NCBI GenBank assembly: GCA_001839685.1 | Contig: MLAK01001370.1 | Coordinates: 62,001 to 126,000, forward strand | Direction of reading: 5' to 3' | Source: Tritrichomonas foetus | Lineage: Eukaryota; Parabasalia; Tritrichomonadida; Tritrichomonadidae | DNA: 64,000 nucleotides | Shown: in pieces, positions 38,100 through 48,213 of the stretch | How the letters are laid out: each line of letters starts with the position of its first letter | Position numbering within the stretch: position 1 is the first letter of the stretch | Position numbers and translations under genes: made by a program | Notes under the pieces: generated by a model | Databases searched by the model: none | Told to the model about the DNA's origin: nothing | What the model saw: the letters and a program-made list of their open reading frames with translations, nothing else

Positions 38100-41000
38100 T
38101 TAACAAGCTTTCAAATCTTTGAAAAAGTCAACAGGTGGAATTGTTCCAAATGTTGGCTGCTCGTTTAGATCGACTGGACCAAGCGCTTTCTCCATTGAAG
38201 ATCTCATATCAGCAAAACTTTCAATAATGTTTTGATGTAAAGCAGCATATTGTTCACTCATGACACGAGAATGGACTTCTAATGCAAAATGTACCGCTTT
38301 GAGTTGATCAGCGAATGCGTTTTTCAGATTTTGTGAATGTTTTTTATTGATTGGTTCATTTTTCAGATCACTTTCCAAAAATAATTCTTGGAAAACTTTA
38401 GTTCCTCCATTAACAGCTGCATTCACAATTCCACTCATTAACATTGAAAATGAAGATACTGCAACTTGGTTAAATTTCAAGTTATATCTTAAACAACGCC
38501 AATACATTGATGCTTTCTGCATTAATTCTATTGTTTTTTCGTTGGTATCAATAATTGCACATTCAATTGGCGATAATTCAATTAGTGGGGATGTTTCAAC
38601 AACTTGTAATCTTCTAACTAAACCCTGGAGTGGTCTTTTAGTTTTATATTTAAAGATATGACGATGCCATTCAGCAAACTCGCCGTAATTTCCTTCTCTT
38701 CGTTTTCTAATCGGCGTTTTACTATAAAAACTATCAATTCCACAAACACTTTTCACCATTAAATCTGATGGTGGCGTTAAATAATCAAATCCTTCAACAT
38801 CCCTTGGGGTCATATTGAAAACATGAATATATAACAAATCCGGATTTTTAAGATCTTCTTCCGAAGGAGGCTTTGGTTGAACATTTGCATCCGGGAATTT
38901 TTCTTTTAGATCGCGCATCATTTGATCATTCATAAAGAATCCATCACGTCGATAAACAAACAAAGAATCTTTAAAATATTCATTAAAGCTATTGCCATAA
39001 AATCTTACGCCATAAAAACGATTTAAAATGTTTCGTTCTTGGTTACATATGGCTTCATAACATTCTGATTCCTTTTGGTAAATTTTTGCAAGTTCAGCAT
39101 AATCAATGCTAATATCTTTATAGTATTGTTGAAGTGAAGTAAGGACTTCTAGAGCCCTTTCATAAAAATTAGATTGCATAAATAAATCAACTGCTGTGTG
39201 CATGATTTCTCTTTTTCTATCGCATTTTTCTTGTTCAGGTTGACCATGACCTTCAGCAACGATTGTTTTGTCATCCCATGAAAATATATTTGCACATTCC
39301 ATTAAAGCTTCAGCAGCTTCAGTTTTATTTCCCATCATCATATGAAGTTCATATAATTTAGATGTAAAGTGAGGAAACATCATAAAATCGTTGTTATTTC
39401 GACACGCGTCAAGAATTGACAGAATAGCTGTTGATCGTTCATCTTCATATAATCTTTCATTTGGGAAGCTACCAAGATCTCTCATAAATGTTGTAAGTTG
39501 TTCTAATCGTTTAAAGAATTTATCAATTACAACATTTGTTCTTTTTTCTCCAAATTTAGTGAGAGTATTCGTGAAAAGTTGTTTGAGATCAAGCATGTTT
39601 GGATATGAAGAAACTTGATCAAGAGCATGAATTGAAGCATTTTCAGAACGGGTAAAGCTTTTAGTTTGTTTCCAATCAGATTCCATTAATTGGAAGAAAC
39701 CTTCAGCAACCAAATTTCGTGCTTGAGGACTTGGTTGGTTCACATAAAAGTGGAAAAGTGGTAAAATAACAGAAGCATTAAATCTAGACTCTTCAGGAAC
39801 AGATTTTAAGAGTTCAGGAAGAAGTGCAGCAATTGGTAAAAGATCAGTAATATAGACACGGCTGAAGAATTTTTTATCACATTCTGGAATGGCTGCTGAC
39901 ATTGACTTTTTCAGAAAAGAATTATAAAATCCTGAAACAACACCAATTAAGCGATCAAGATGTGTATGAACAAAAGTAAATTCGTGATTTGTAGTAAAAG
40001 ACACAATTTTAATAAATGTAATGGTACAAATATAGAATAAATAAGAAGGTGGACTTGAAATTACAATTTGATGAATTAAATCAAGCATAGAATTAAAGAA
40101 ATCAAGTTTGTCTTCAGAGTCAAGAATCTTTTTCTTAATAGCTTGATCATCACAGAAATATAATAAAATAAGACCAAAATAGTAATAATACTCATTTCCT
40201 GTGATTTGAGCGTTTTTAACAATAAATTTATCAAGAAATACAGCCAGAGGTGAAATAGCTTTTTGGAAGTATGAAGTAGATTTCATTATTACAAAAAAAA
40301 TAGTTTTCACTAATGGAAAAACATCTTGTTGAAATTTTTCACCTTTCGTTAAATTATTTATAATTATTGGTAATAATTTTGTTCGATTAGATTCAATTGA
40401 AAAGAAATGAGTTTCAGTAATACCACTGATTAAGCGCTGCATATTGCCGACGATTTTATCTTTTTGAACTGCTTCGAAGAAATTCATGACAAGCTGAACG
40501 CTTTCTTCTTGTGAAAATGAGCCACGAATAATATCACAAAGCATTGGAAATGATCTACAAATGAAGGATTTTGAAATAGAGATTTGATTTGATGTATGTT
40601 GAACAATTGTACCTAACCGAACAAATATATTTCGAACAGAATCCTGAAATGTTTTATCATCAACTTCATTTTGTAATTCTTTACTTAAACCAAGTGATGC
40701 AGAAAGAATTGAAAGAATGTAAGAAAGACACCTGCAACACATTTTACATCTTTCTATATCTTGAGGTGTAAATTCAGTAGTTGCATCAGCTGGAAGTGTA
40801 TTAATTATATAGTTAATTAAATATTTGTAAATATTTGCATATTCTGGATGTTCAGTTGTGAACATATTTTCAATAAAACAATCAAAATAATACTTTAATT
40901 GAGCACTTCGACTTTGATCAATTTTAGACAATAATTGGACAATAAGCTCAAGTGCATAATTAGAAATAGTTTTATTATTTGAATCATTGTTTGATGGAAT

Positions 41001-42755
41001 ATTTGATTGGTTATTTGATTCGTTTTCGGATAGCATCATTTCGATAGATTTAGTTAATAACTGGGGGACAAAAACCATGAAATCTACATCATCAATTTGT
41101 TTGGGATCATAAGATTCTGATAATATTTTTTCTTTGTTTTCTTTCCAATTTAAAATATAATAAATAATGTGATCACATGGCATAATAGTTGAAGAAATAA
41201 TCAATGAAATTGTAAGCTCTCCACCAGTTCCTGAAGACGATTTTTGTGAAGAAGATGAAATCAAACTTACATAATCTTGTGTATCCATTTGTGGCTGTGG
41301 TGGTTTTAATAAAGTTAAAGTTTTATTGGCATTTTGTGTGAAGTTAAAAGTGCCATCGTCTTCAGTAAGGCGATAAATAGCATAGGAAGAAAGATGAATA
41401 TCACCTCGAGATCTGGATAAACGTTGAACTTCGAAAATTAAATAGGAATTTTGAATATCAAAATTAGCATTTAAGTTAATTCCAGCAACTTCAAAAATAG
41501 GCATATCAACCGAGCCTTTCTGAACAATTGTTGGATAGAAAGTTTTATCGTGAGTTTTGGAAAAGCAATCAACAAAAATACCAGTGCTTAAATCAAGCAA
41601 ATGTAATAAAACTCTTGTTCTTTTAAGTTTTGTTTTGTGATGAAGCATATTCAACTTCACATATAACTTGTTTATCGAAAACGTTGGGGTTATATTAATT
41701 GGATATTTCATGGTTGGGATTTCATTTTCAGCCTTCGGTGTTAAAGCTGGTTCAGCTGATTCTTGAGATGAATATGTTATTTTCATATAAGGTAAATCAT
41801 CATTTCTGAAAAGAACTTTAGATGATTCGGGATTTCCACTTAAAAGAAGATCGGGAATTTCACTTTGTGATCCTTCTGTTAATCTATAAAAAGGATAATT
41901 AATATTTTTTTCACCACCTCCAAATGTTAATTTTTCTGCACCAACTCCAACATATTCAGAAGCCCAAGGTCCATTTTTCTTTTCGCCAAATTGAATAAAA
42001 GAAAGTGCGCGAATAATTAATACTAAATTCGGTAAGCAACTTGCATCAATATTTAAAAACTTAAATTGTTTGATTGAATCTGTATTTGCTGCTACAAAAA
42101 TATCAGCTGGAGCCGAAATTGTTTCCTTTTTGAGCGAGTCAAATAAACTAAAAGAGAGTCTCAAATCTTCTTTATAATTCAATTCAAAATTAACTGAAAT
42201 GTGTGCTTGTTGAGTAAAGTTTGATTTTGTCTTATTTTTTTCTGTTCTTAATTCAGAAGTATAGTTTACATTATCGTTAATATCATGAGTTCTTAAAACA
42301 GAAAAATCAGAACGTCTGGCTCGACTTGGAAAACCTAATTTCCTTCTGATTTCATCCAGGCACTCTGCAATTTGACAGCGATCTTGTGGTGTCATTTTTA
42401 AAAAAGCTTGAATTTTCGTAACTAAATTGATGATGTGCATGTCTTCTTCATTTGGATGTCTCGTTGGAACTAAATGGCGTAAAAAAACATGGGATAGCAA
42501 ACTTTGCGCATCATGAATTAAAAGATCGAATGGTTTGGTTTCGTCGGTATTATTCGTATCGTTTAGTATTGCAACGCGATTTATTGGACAAATTCCGATG
42601 CATGAAGTTGTTTTGCACTTTGCTTTAATCCAATCTCCCATTTTTTCGGTAATTTCGAGTTGGTCACCACTTTGAAGCATTAAATGAAATTCTTGATTTG
42701 AACTGTAAGGATAAACAGCGACGGCTGAAGCGGTGTATCTTTCCCAACGCGACAT
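38100..42755 (-). CDS. DOCK-family Rho/Rac guanine-nucleotide exchange factor
   Basis: 1551 residues. An SH3-like domain at residues about 6-65 (ASAVAVYPYSSNQEFHLM ... GDWIKAKC), a DHR1/C2-like lipid-binding region at about 350-515, a long helical solenoid, and DHR2 at about 1110-1540. In DHR2 the segments FYGNSFNEYFKDSLFVYR, EFAEWHRHIFKYKTKRPLQG and ETSPLIELSPIECAI are typical of the family, and SGIVNAAVNGGTKVFQELFL corresponds to the nucleotide-sensor loop with its Val. SH3 + DHR1 + DHR2 is the DOCK-A/B type, which activates Rac and drives actin remodelling and phagocytosis. No Pro-rich tail. The start lies in TTCATATG, so the leader would be very short. Confidence 0.92.
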   Translation of the reverse strand: MSRWERYTASAVAVYPYSSNQEFHLMLQSGDQLEITEKMGDWIKAKCKTTSCIGICPINRVAILNDTNNTDETKPFDLLIHDAQSLLSHVFLRHLVPTRHPNEEDMHIINLVTKIQAFLKMTPQDRCQIAECLDEIRRKLGFPSRARRSDFSVLRTHDINDNVNYTSELRTEKNKTKSNFTQQAHISVNFELNYKEDLRLSFSLFDSLKKETISAPADIFVAANTDSIKQFKFLNIDASCLPNLVLIIRALSFIQFGEKKNGPWASEYVGVGAEKLTFGGGEKNINYPFYRLTEGSQSEIPDLLLSGNPESSKVLFRNDDLPYMKITYSSQESAEPALTPKAENEIPTMKYPINITPTFSINKLYVKLNMLHHKTKLKRTRVLLHLLDLSTGIFVDCFSKTHDKTFYPTIVQKGSVDMPIFEVAGINLNANFDIQNSYLIFEVQRLSRSRGDIHLSSYAIYRLTEDDGTFNFTQNANKTLTLLKPPQPQMDTQDYVSLISSSSQKSSSGTGGELTISLIISSTIMPCDHIIYYILNWKENKEKILSESYDPKQIDDVDFMVFVPQLLTKSIEMMLSENESNNQSNIPSNNDSNNKTISNYALELIVQLLSKIDQSRSAQLKYYFDCFIENMFTTEHPEYANIYKYLINYIINTLPADATTEFTPQDIERCKMCCRCLSYILSILSASLGLSKELQNEVDDKTFQDSVRNIFVRLGTIVQHTSNQISISKSFICRSFPMLCDIIRGSFSQEESVQLVMNFFEAVQKDKIVGNMQRLISGITETHFFSIESNRTKLLPIIINNLTKGEKFQQDVFPLVKTIFFVIMKSTSYFQKAISPLAVFLDKFIVKNAQITGNEYYYYFGLILLYFCDDQAIKKKILDSEDKLDFFNSMLDLIHQIVISSPPSYLFYICTITFIKIVSFTTNHEFTFVHTHLDRLIGVVSGFYNSFLKKSMSAAIPECDKKFFSRVYITDLLPIAALLPELLKSVPEESRFNASVILPLFHFYVNQPSPQARNLVAEGFFQLMESDWKQTKSFTRSENASIHALDQVSSYPNMLDLKQLFTNTLTKFGEKRTNVVIDKFFKRLEQLTTFMRDLGSFPNERLYEDERSTAILSILDACRNNNDFMMFPHFTSKLYELHMMMGNKTEAAEALMECANIFSWDDKTIVAEGHGQPEQEKCDRKREIMHTAVDLFMQSNFYERALEVLTSLQQYYKDISIDYAELAKIYQKESECYEAICNQERNILNRFYGVRFYGNSFNEYFKDSLFVYRRDGFFMNDQMMRDLKEKFPDANVQPKPPSEEDLKNPDLLYIHVFNMTPRDVEGFDYLTPPSDLMVKSVCGIDSFYSKTPIRKRREGNYGEFAEWHRHIFKYKTKRPLQGLVRRLQVVETSPLIELSPIECAIIDTNEKTIELMQKASMYWRCLRYNLKFNQVAVSSFSMLMSGIVNAAVNGGTKVFQELFLESDLKNEPINKKHSQNLKNAFADQLKAVHFALEVHSRVMSEQYAALHQNIIESFADMRSSMEKALGPVDLNEQPTFGTIPPVDFFKDLKAC

Positions 42756-43401
42756 ATGAAGATAAAAATATCTTTTGAATATCTTTTCAATTTTGAGAAA
42801 ATTGAATAATTTATGAAGGGTATTTTGAAAGAGAGAGATGAAATCTCATAGAAAAAAGACTCATTTTAAATCAATACATTACATGCAAAATTCTCGCTCA
42901 TTAATAATCCTTTCTACTTTAGATACTATCAACAGAGACTCTTCATTTAGTTTGTGATATTTTATGCTTTATTTTCACGAATTACTAATCTTATGATAAA
43001 AATCTAATTTTGGTCGTATGATGAATTTATGAATTACTTACTCATCTAATTTATAGTGTTGATAGCATTGATGGTGAATCATAGGAAAAGTCATCATATA
43101 AAAATTATTCTAATATATTCTAAAAAACTAATGTGAAATTAATAGTCCACAACTTTAAATATTGGTTAGTTTAATGTTTGTATCATTATTTGTAATTAAT
43201 TATAACTAAAGAAGGAGTAATATCGATCGAATCTCTTATTTGTTTTTTAAATTGATATTTGGTCAGTGCATATTGGCACAACGAATTACGGTGAAAATCC
43301 GAATAATTTGACAAAAATTTGATAGGCTGCATCGATGGCGAAAATTTTGAAAAAGTTTACTTTATTCAATCGATCAATTTGGAATTCAAAAAATTATACA
43401 A
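42756..43401. other. 645-bp divergent spacer
   Basis: AT-rich promoter region between DOCK and VPS28; no other feature supported. Confidence 0.4.
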
Positions 43402-44382
43402 ATGTATCCAGGAAATTACCAACAATATCAATATCCAGGCTATCAGGCGCAGCCATATCCGTATGCTCAATATGCCCCACAGGCAGCCCCTGGATATGCA
43501 GGATATGCCCCACCTGTCAATCCAATGTATAAACCACCACAATATAATATGCCGAACTCAAATCCGAACATGCAGATGCCAGTCAACAATCAACCTGCTC
43601 GGTCTCAAGCAAATCCGATGATGCCAGCTGCTCCCCTTCGTGGAACTTTGCCAGCAAATTCTCAATTTGCTCAACCCCAGAGACAGTCAACGCAATATGG
43701 CATTCCAACACCAACTCAAACGCCACCAGCATCAAATCCAGCCTCGACACCCTCACAACCAAATCCGCCAGCTTATCCACAAGTCCAAAATATCGTCAAA
43801 TACAAAATTCCACATGGCAAAGAAGCAAGCTATGCAAATATGTATTCTCTTATTTGTACAATTGAAGAATTAGAGTCACAATTCTGTGACGGAAATCTAT
43901 CCAATGAAGATCATGTTCGATTATTGAAACAATTCATCGAACAATTTTCAACCATTCAAAAAGCTTTGAATTTATCAAATAATGATGTTGACAATTTTGC
44001 ACGATCATTTAACATGCAATATTCTTATGCTCAAACTGCCCTATTCAATCCTGCCAATCAATTTGTTGATGAAACATCTGGAAACAATAACCACGTTCAA
44101 GAAGCCGTTAATCTCGGAAGTGACTTTACAACACTTCAAGACTGCTGCATTCTTGGTGAAGTCCCAGCAAGTGAATTCCAGGACTTGATTCGCAAAATTA
44201 GGTCGAGATTGCAGACAATTAATGTTTATCAGAGAAATCAAGAAGTTAGGGAATATACTGACAAATGGATAAACGCTTTTAATTGTTATAAAGGAACAGA
44301 TATCGTTCCACAAAATGTGAAGGACGACTTGAGGACTGATATTCAGCCATGGAGGAATACTGCGATTGATGCTCTTCAGTAA
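43402..44382 (+). CDS. VPS28: VPS28 (ESCRT-I subunit) with long Pro/Tyr/Gln-rich N-terminal extension
   Basis: 326 residues (typical VPS28 about 220-240). Residues 1-125 are a disordered extension of YPG/YPQ/QPxxP composition. The VPS28 N-core spans about 138-225 (ASYANMYSLICTIEELES; VRLLKQFIEQFSTIQKAL) and the C-terminal four-helix core about 232-326 (AVNLGSDFTTLQDCCIL; REYTDKWINAFN; DLRTDIQPWRNTAIDAL). VPS28 binds TSG101/VPS23 and recruits ESCRT-II for multivesicular-body sorting. The extension could bind EF-hand or Bro1/UEV-type partners, as Tyr/Pro-rich tails of ALIX and ALG-2 ligands do (inference). TAAA stop. Confidence 0.85.
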   Translation: MYPGNYQQYQYPGYQAQPYPYAQYAPQAAPGYAGYAPPVNPMYKPPQYNMPNSNPNMQMPVNNQPARSQANPMMPAAPLRGTLPANSQFAQPQRQSTQYGIPTPTQTPPASNPASTPSQPNPPAYPQVQNIVKYKIPHGKEASYANMYSLICTIEELESQFCDGNLSNEDHVRLLKQFIEQFSTIQKALNLSNNDVDNFARSFNMQYSYAQTALFNPANQFVDETSGNNNHVQEAVNLGSDFTTLQDCCILGEVPASEFQDLIRKIRSRLQTINVYQRNQEVREYTDKWINAFNCYKGTDIVPQNVKDDLRTDIQPWRNTAIDALQ

Positions 44383-44721
44383 ATTCATTATTTTCCTTAA
44401 TTCTATTTTTTATTTCATTTTTCATTTCTTTCATGTTTTTTTCAATTTTGATTTATTTTAATTAATTTGTATGAATAGATACTACAAGTATCATAGTACA
44501 TCGGTGATGAATTTAAGGAATATGATATGAAATAAGAGTAGATATGGATAGATCCTAAAGGTATATACCACAATAATATTTACCATAAGATAATATTTCT
44601 TACTCCTAAACTCTCTCTTTGGAATTTTGGTGACGACGATTGATATGATATTCCTATTCCAAAAAATGAAAATAAAAAAATGAACTGTTGTTTTAATATT
44701 AGAAACATTTTATGTGTGGTG
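44383..44721. other. convergent spacer
   Basis: T-rich then AT-rich; no supported feature. Confidence 0.4.
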
Positions 44722-45951
44722 TTATATTTTGATGTTTTTCGATTCTCCCCTTATTTTTGCGCCATCAGCAATAAGTGGAAAGAAAACTGCTGGAATAATA
44801 AAATATAGGAACAAAACAAGACAGACAAACATGGCCAAGATAATATAGAGTTTCCACCATTCAATCACAGGAGCTGTTTTTGTATAATGAAATAATTCTT
44901 TGTAATATTTTGGTGGAAGTTTTGGTGCAGGAGAACATTGACCAAAATAATAATTGTTTCCCCAATATGGCTTTTTAAAAGGATCTACTGAATTTGGGAG
45001 AGGATCTCCATTCATTGTGTGTGATTTATCGATATTCACATCAAAGCAAGAATCTGTAACATGAATAATTGCATCATTAGGATAAGAAATGTAAGAAATA
45101 CCTCCATTGAAAACACATTCTTCAACAAAAAAATCATCAGCCGTCGAAATAATATTTAATGAATTTCCACCTTCTGATACTGGTGATTGATTATCATTAA
45201 ATTTCACTTTAATATACTCTCCAGCAATATCTTCAAGTGATATTCCACCATATCCTTTTGTTGCTTTATTTTCATATATATAGCAATCTATCATATTTGA
45301 AATTCCTGTTGAATGAGAAAATGCACCACTACAGGAGCCTGCCGAATTTTGCACGAAAAATGTTTTCTTTGCTGATAGCTTACATTCTTTAGCAATCATA
45401 GCCCCTCCATTTATCTTTGATGAACATTTATAAAATGAACAACCTTCTAAATTTACTTTTCCTTGAATTAAATACGCCGCCCCTCCATTTTGTGCCATTG
45501 AATGAACAAATTCAACTCCAATAAAACTAATTTTGCACATTTCAGCATATACTGATCCTCCATTCTCAGATAATGAACTACAGAAGTCAAATATTGTATC
45601 TCTTAAAGAAATATCTTGATTTTTATATTCAATTTTGGAATTAATGGGCTTTAATTTACCAGATTCACTTGTAGAGATATGTATTGGTGAAATACTGTTT
45701 GAGAAAATGCAATTGGAAATAGACAATTTGTGCGCGAAGCCTCTATAAACAGAAAAAGCAATTTCATAAAATTGCATTTTATGTAATGAAAATGAAATTT
45801 GATCGAATCTTGGAACATTGGTAAAAATTGGATTCGAGTTTAATTGTCCAGTAATTTTTCGTTTTGATAAAAAGGTTGCATTTATAATTCCTGTGTATGC
45901 ATTTATTCCTGTTAGTCTCAAAGAGTAACTAATGCAAAGAAAGATAAGCAT
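44722..45951 (-). CDS. Pmp-like beta-helix surface protein, type I membrane
   Basis: 409 residues. A signal peptide (MLIFLCISYSLRLTG) is followed by an ectodomain of parallel-beta-helix repeats in which (N/G)GG(A/S) and F-x-x-(N/C) pieces alternate (SENGGSVYAE, AQNGGAAYLI, KINGGAMIAKE, CSFYKCSSK). One membrane helix near residues 365-390 (WKLYIILAMFVCLVLFLYF) and a cytoplasmic tail of about 20 residues with basic charge complete it. This is the layout of the trichomonad Pmp-like proteins related to chlamydial polymorphic membrane proteins, which are candidate adhesion or surface antigens (established as a family, function untested here). Confidence 0.8.
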   Translation of the reverse strand: MLIFLCISYSLRLTGINAYTGIINATFLSKRKITGQLNSNPIFTNVPRFDQISFSLHKMQFYEIAFSVYRGFAHKLSISNCIFSNSISPIHISTSESGKLKPINSKIEYKNQDISLRDTIFDFCSSLSENGGSVYAEMCKISFIGVEFVHSMAQNGGAAYLIQGKVNLEGCSFYKCSSKINGGAMIAKECKLSAKKTFFVQNSAGSCSGAFSHSTGISNMIDCYIYENKATKGYGGISLEDIAGEYIKVKFNDNQSPVSEGGNSLNIISTADDFFVEECVFNGGISYISYPNDAIIHVTDSCFDVNIDKSHTMNGDPLPNSVDPFKKPYWGNNYYFGQCSPAPKLPPKYYKELFHYTKTAPVIEWWKLYIILAMFVCLVLFLYFIIPAVFFPLIADGAKIRGESKNIKI

Positions 45952-46103
45952 TTATTTGATGTATTTATACATCATTAACTTTTTCTGAATTGATGCTGTT
46001 TAGCACATTTTCAATACTAATAATTTAGATAACCTTGATAGGCCAAAATGATAGGTGAAATATATGGGTGACAAACAAACTTTTTCAATGACATTGGAAA
46101 CAT

Positions 46104-47783
46104 ATGAATGACGCCCAAATTCTTCAATCATTTCATCCATACTCAAAGAATAATGAGAAAAAAGTAATAGAAGCTTTAAATGAACTTAAAAATATCGAAT
46201 TTGCGTTTAAAATGAATCAAGATACGTATCATGCATTATCAACATATTTTATCGACATATCAGAAGAAAGATCTCGCTCGCTGCCAAAAAATTATTTTGA
46301 AATGCCAGGCGTCAACTTATTAATGCAAAGTTTTATCGCGAAATTACGACTTCAATCAAAGCAACGATACGGACCAGAGATGCAACTTTTAAATCGACTA
46401 CCAGAAAAAGTTGTTTACAGACTTCTCAAAATCGCGCCTGGAACAATTTTACGCTCGCTTTTCGGATTACTCAATAAATCGCCGAATCATAGAATCGCCT
46501 TAAACGTCTTAAATCATCACCCGATAGTGTTTGTTAACATGATTCTTGCCAATATGCCAGTCAAATTTTCTTTACTTCAAGCCGTTACAAATCCGATTGG
46601 ATTAAAATTATTAGCCAAAAAACTACCAACTTCTGATTTCCTGGCTGAATTTAATGCTCCTGGACATGTCAAAATTCCGCCTATTGTTACTACCACAAAA
46701 GGTGATGCTTTTTATGCAGATATCGATGATGTGAAATTAAGATTATTTACTATCGTCGCTGAACCACTTGTAAGGGCAGCAACATTGAATGGAGAACTCG
46801 ACTATTTATGCATTGAATCTCCACCTGAATTAAAATGTCTCCTTCAAGATACAATAATTTCATTAGCGACAATGAATCCTATGCCCAGGTGTCTCATCCC
46901 ATATATTGCAGGAATATCCATAAGATTTTCTATTGCTGTTTTAGGGCGAGTCCGTGATCCGTATGCACTTGTCCAAATATTCAAAATTTTGGAATATGAT
47001 GCGCCACATCTGATGGATAAAATTGCAACAATGGCTTCGAAAACACCTTCTGTATGGCCAGCCCTTTCTCAAAGTATTCGTTCTTTACCTGCTCTAAACA
47101 TGGCAATCAGATTTTATTTCCCATACATGATGCAAGTCGACCAAGATGGTTGTATCAACCTCCTTAGTGACATTAAAATGACAGACAGTGTTGCCATTGA
47201 TATGATCAATAGATTAAAGCCATTGCTGCCAAAATCGTTCAATGCAATTTTAAACTGCTCAAAATGCGGAACAATAGCATTTCGAGTGGCAGCTGGAATA
47301 TCAATGGCTGAAGAATCCATGTGGAAACAGTTCACTTATTACTATCGAGGAAATGAAGAATACCTGCCTGGCTTCTTGGATGTGTGCACGGATTTGATTT
47401 TTTCTGGTAATTTTTCAAAAGCGTTGAAACTTTTGGATTCCTTGTCAACCATTTATGCAGCAGGAAATGAAAGAATCACTTTTGCAATTTTTGATTTCAT
47501 TTATGCTAAATATGCTCAATACAGTTTTAATGAAATTAATGTTCAAACACTTTTCGTGAAGGTTTTTGCAAGAGTTCACAAATTTTCGGCTGTTATCTTG
47601 CCGATTTTGTCAAAAATGCCAGAATTGTCAAGTAAATGTTTAAATTTACTGATTAGATACTTGTGGGTATCAGTCAAAGATGAAGACTCAAATTTAATCA
47701 AGTTCAGATTGAAGCTACTTGCAAAAAGATATCGAACACCAAAAGAACCACGACCATGGACAGATGAAATCTTGTCGATGTAA
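46104..47783 (+). CDS. alpha-solenoid protein, family unknown
   Basis: 559 residues, almost entirely amphipathic helices of 12-18 residues (LLNRLPEKVVYRLLKIAPG, LVQIFKILEYDAPHLMDKIA, LNLLIRYLWVSVKDEDS), consistent with a HEAT/ARM-like solenoid. No catalytic motif, membrane segment or signal. I do not recognise the family. It shares a 150-bp divergent promoter with the Pmp-like gene. Confidence 0.7.
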   Translation: MNDAQILQSFHPYSKNNEKKVIEALNELKNIEFAFKMNQDTYHALSTYFIDISEERSRSLPKNYFEMPGVNLLMQSFIAKLRLQSKQRYGPEMQLLNRLPEKVVYRLLKIAPGTILRSLFGLLNKSPNHRIALNVLNHHPIVFVNMILANMPVKFSLLQAVTNPIGLKLLAKKLPTSDFLAEFNAPGHVKIPPIVTTTKGDAFYADIDDVKLRLFTIVAEPLVRAATLNGELDYLCIESPPELKCLLQDTIISLATMNPMPRCLIPYIAGISIRFSIAVLGRVRDPYALVQIFKILEYDAPHLMDKIATMASKTPSVWPALSQSIRSLPALNMAIRFYFPYMMQVDQDGCINLLSDIKMTDSVAIDMINRLKPLLPKSFNAILNCSKCGTIAFRVAAGISMAEESMWKQFTYYYRGNEEYLPGFLDVCTDLIFSGNFSKALKLLDSLSTIYAAGNERITFAIFDFIYAKYAQYSFNEINVQTLFVKVFARVHKFSAVILPILSKMPELSSKCLNLLIRYLWVSVKDEDSNLIKFRLKLLAKRYRTPKEPRPWTDEILSM

Positions 47784-48213
47784 TTATTTTCTTTTTCCCT
47801 CATTTAATTTTTGTTACTTTTTTTTATAAAGATATTTGTATTTTTCTTTCTTCCAATTTTCATTATTTTATCTAAATATATTTTTATCAATTAAATTAGT
47901 TATACTAGTTCAACACATAAACCTTTTAAAATCAACAATTCTAAAAATTATATTATAAATATTTAATTGTAAAATTGTAAATAATCGTAATGAAGTATTA
48001 TGATGAGCTTGTCCATTGATACTTTGAGAATAATTCGAGGAAGGCGAAATGAGATATTTCTCATCTATCAAATATTTCCCCATTTATTGTATCGGGATAA
48101 AACATGAAATTTGAATGTATTGTAAATTTTTTATCCAACAAATTTTTTTGTTTTACGATAGAATTCTGATCTTAGAAAAAGGTATTGTTAAAAGTGTCAA
48201 TAAAAAAAGATTT
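47784..48213. other. spacer
   Basis: AT-rich. It contains a 33-codon in-frame ATG extension of the TBC gene (from 48115) that I consider non-coding because of its composition. A TCAATAA motif lies just before 48214. Confidence 0.35.

Noticed and set aside
48115..48213. 33-residue N-terminal extension of the TBC protein
   Set aside because: Hydrophobic AT-driven composition; a TCAATAA motif points to the ATG at 48214.
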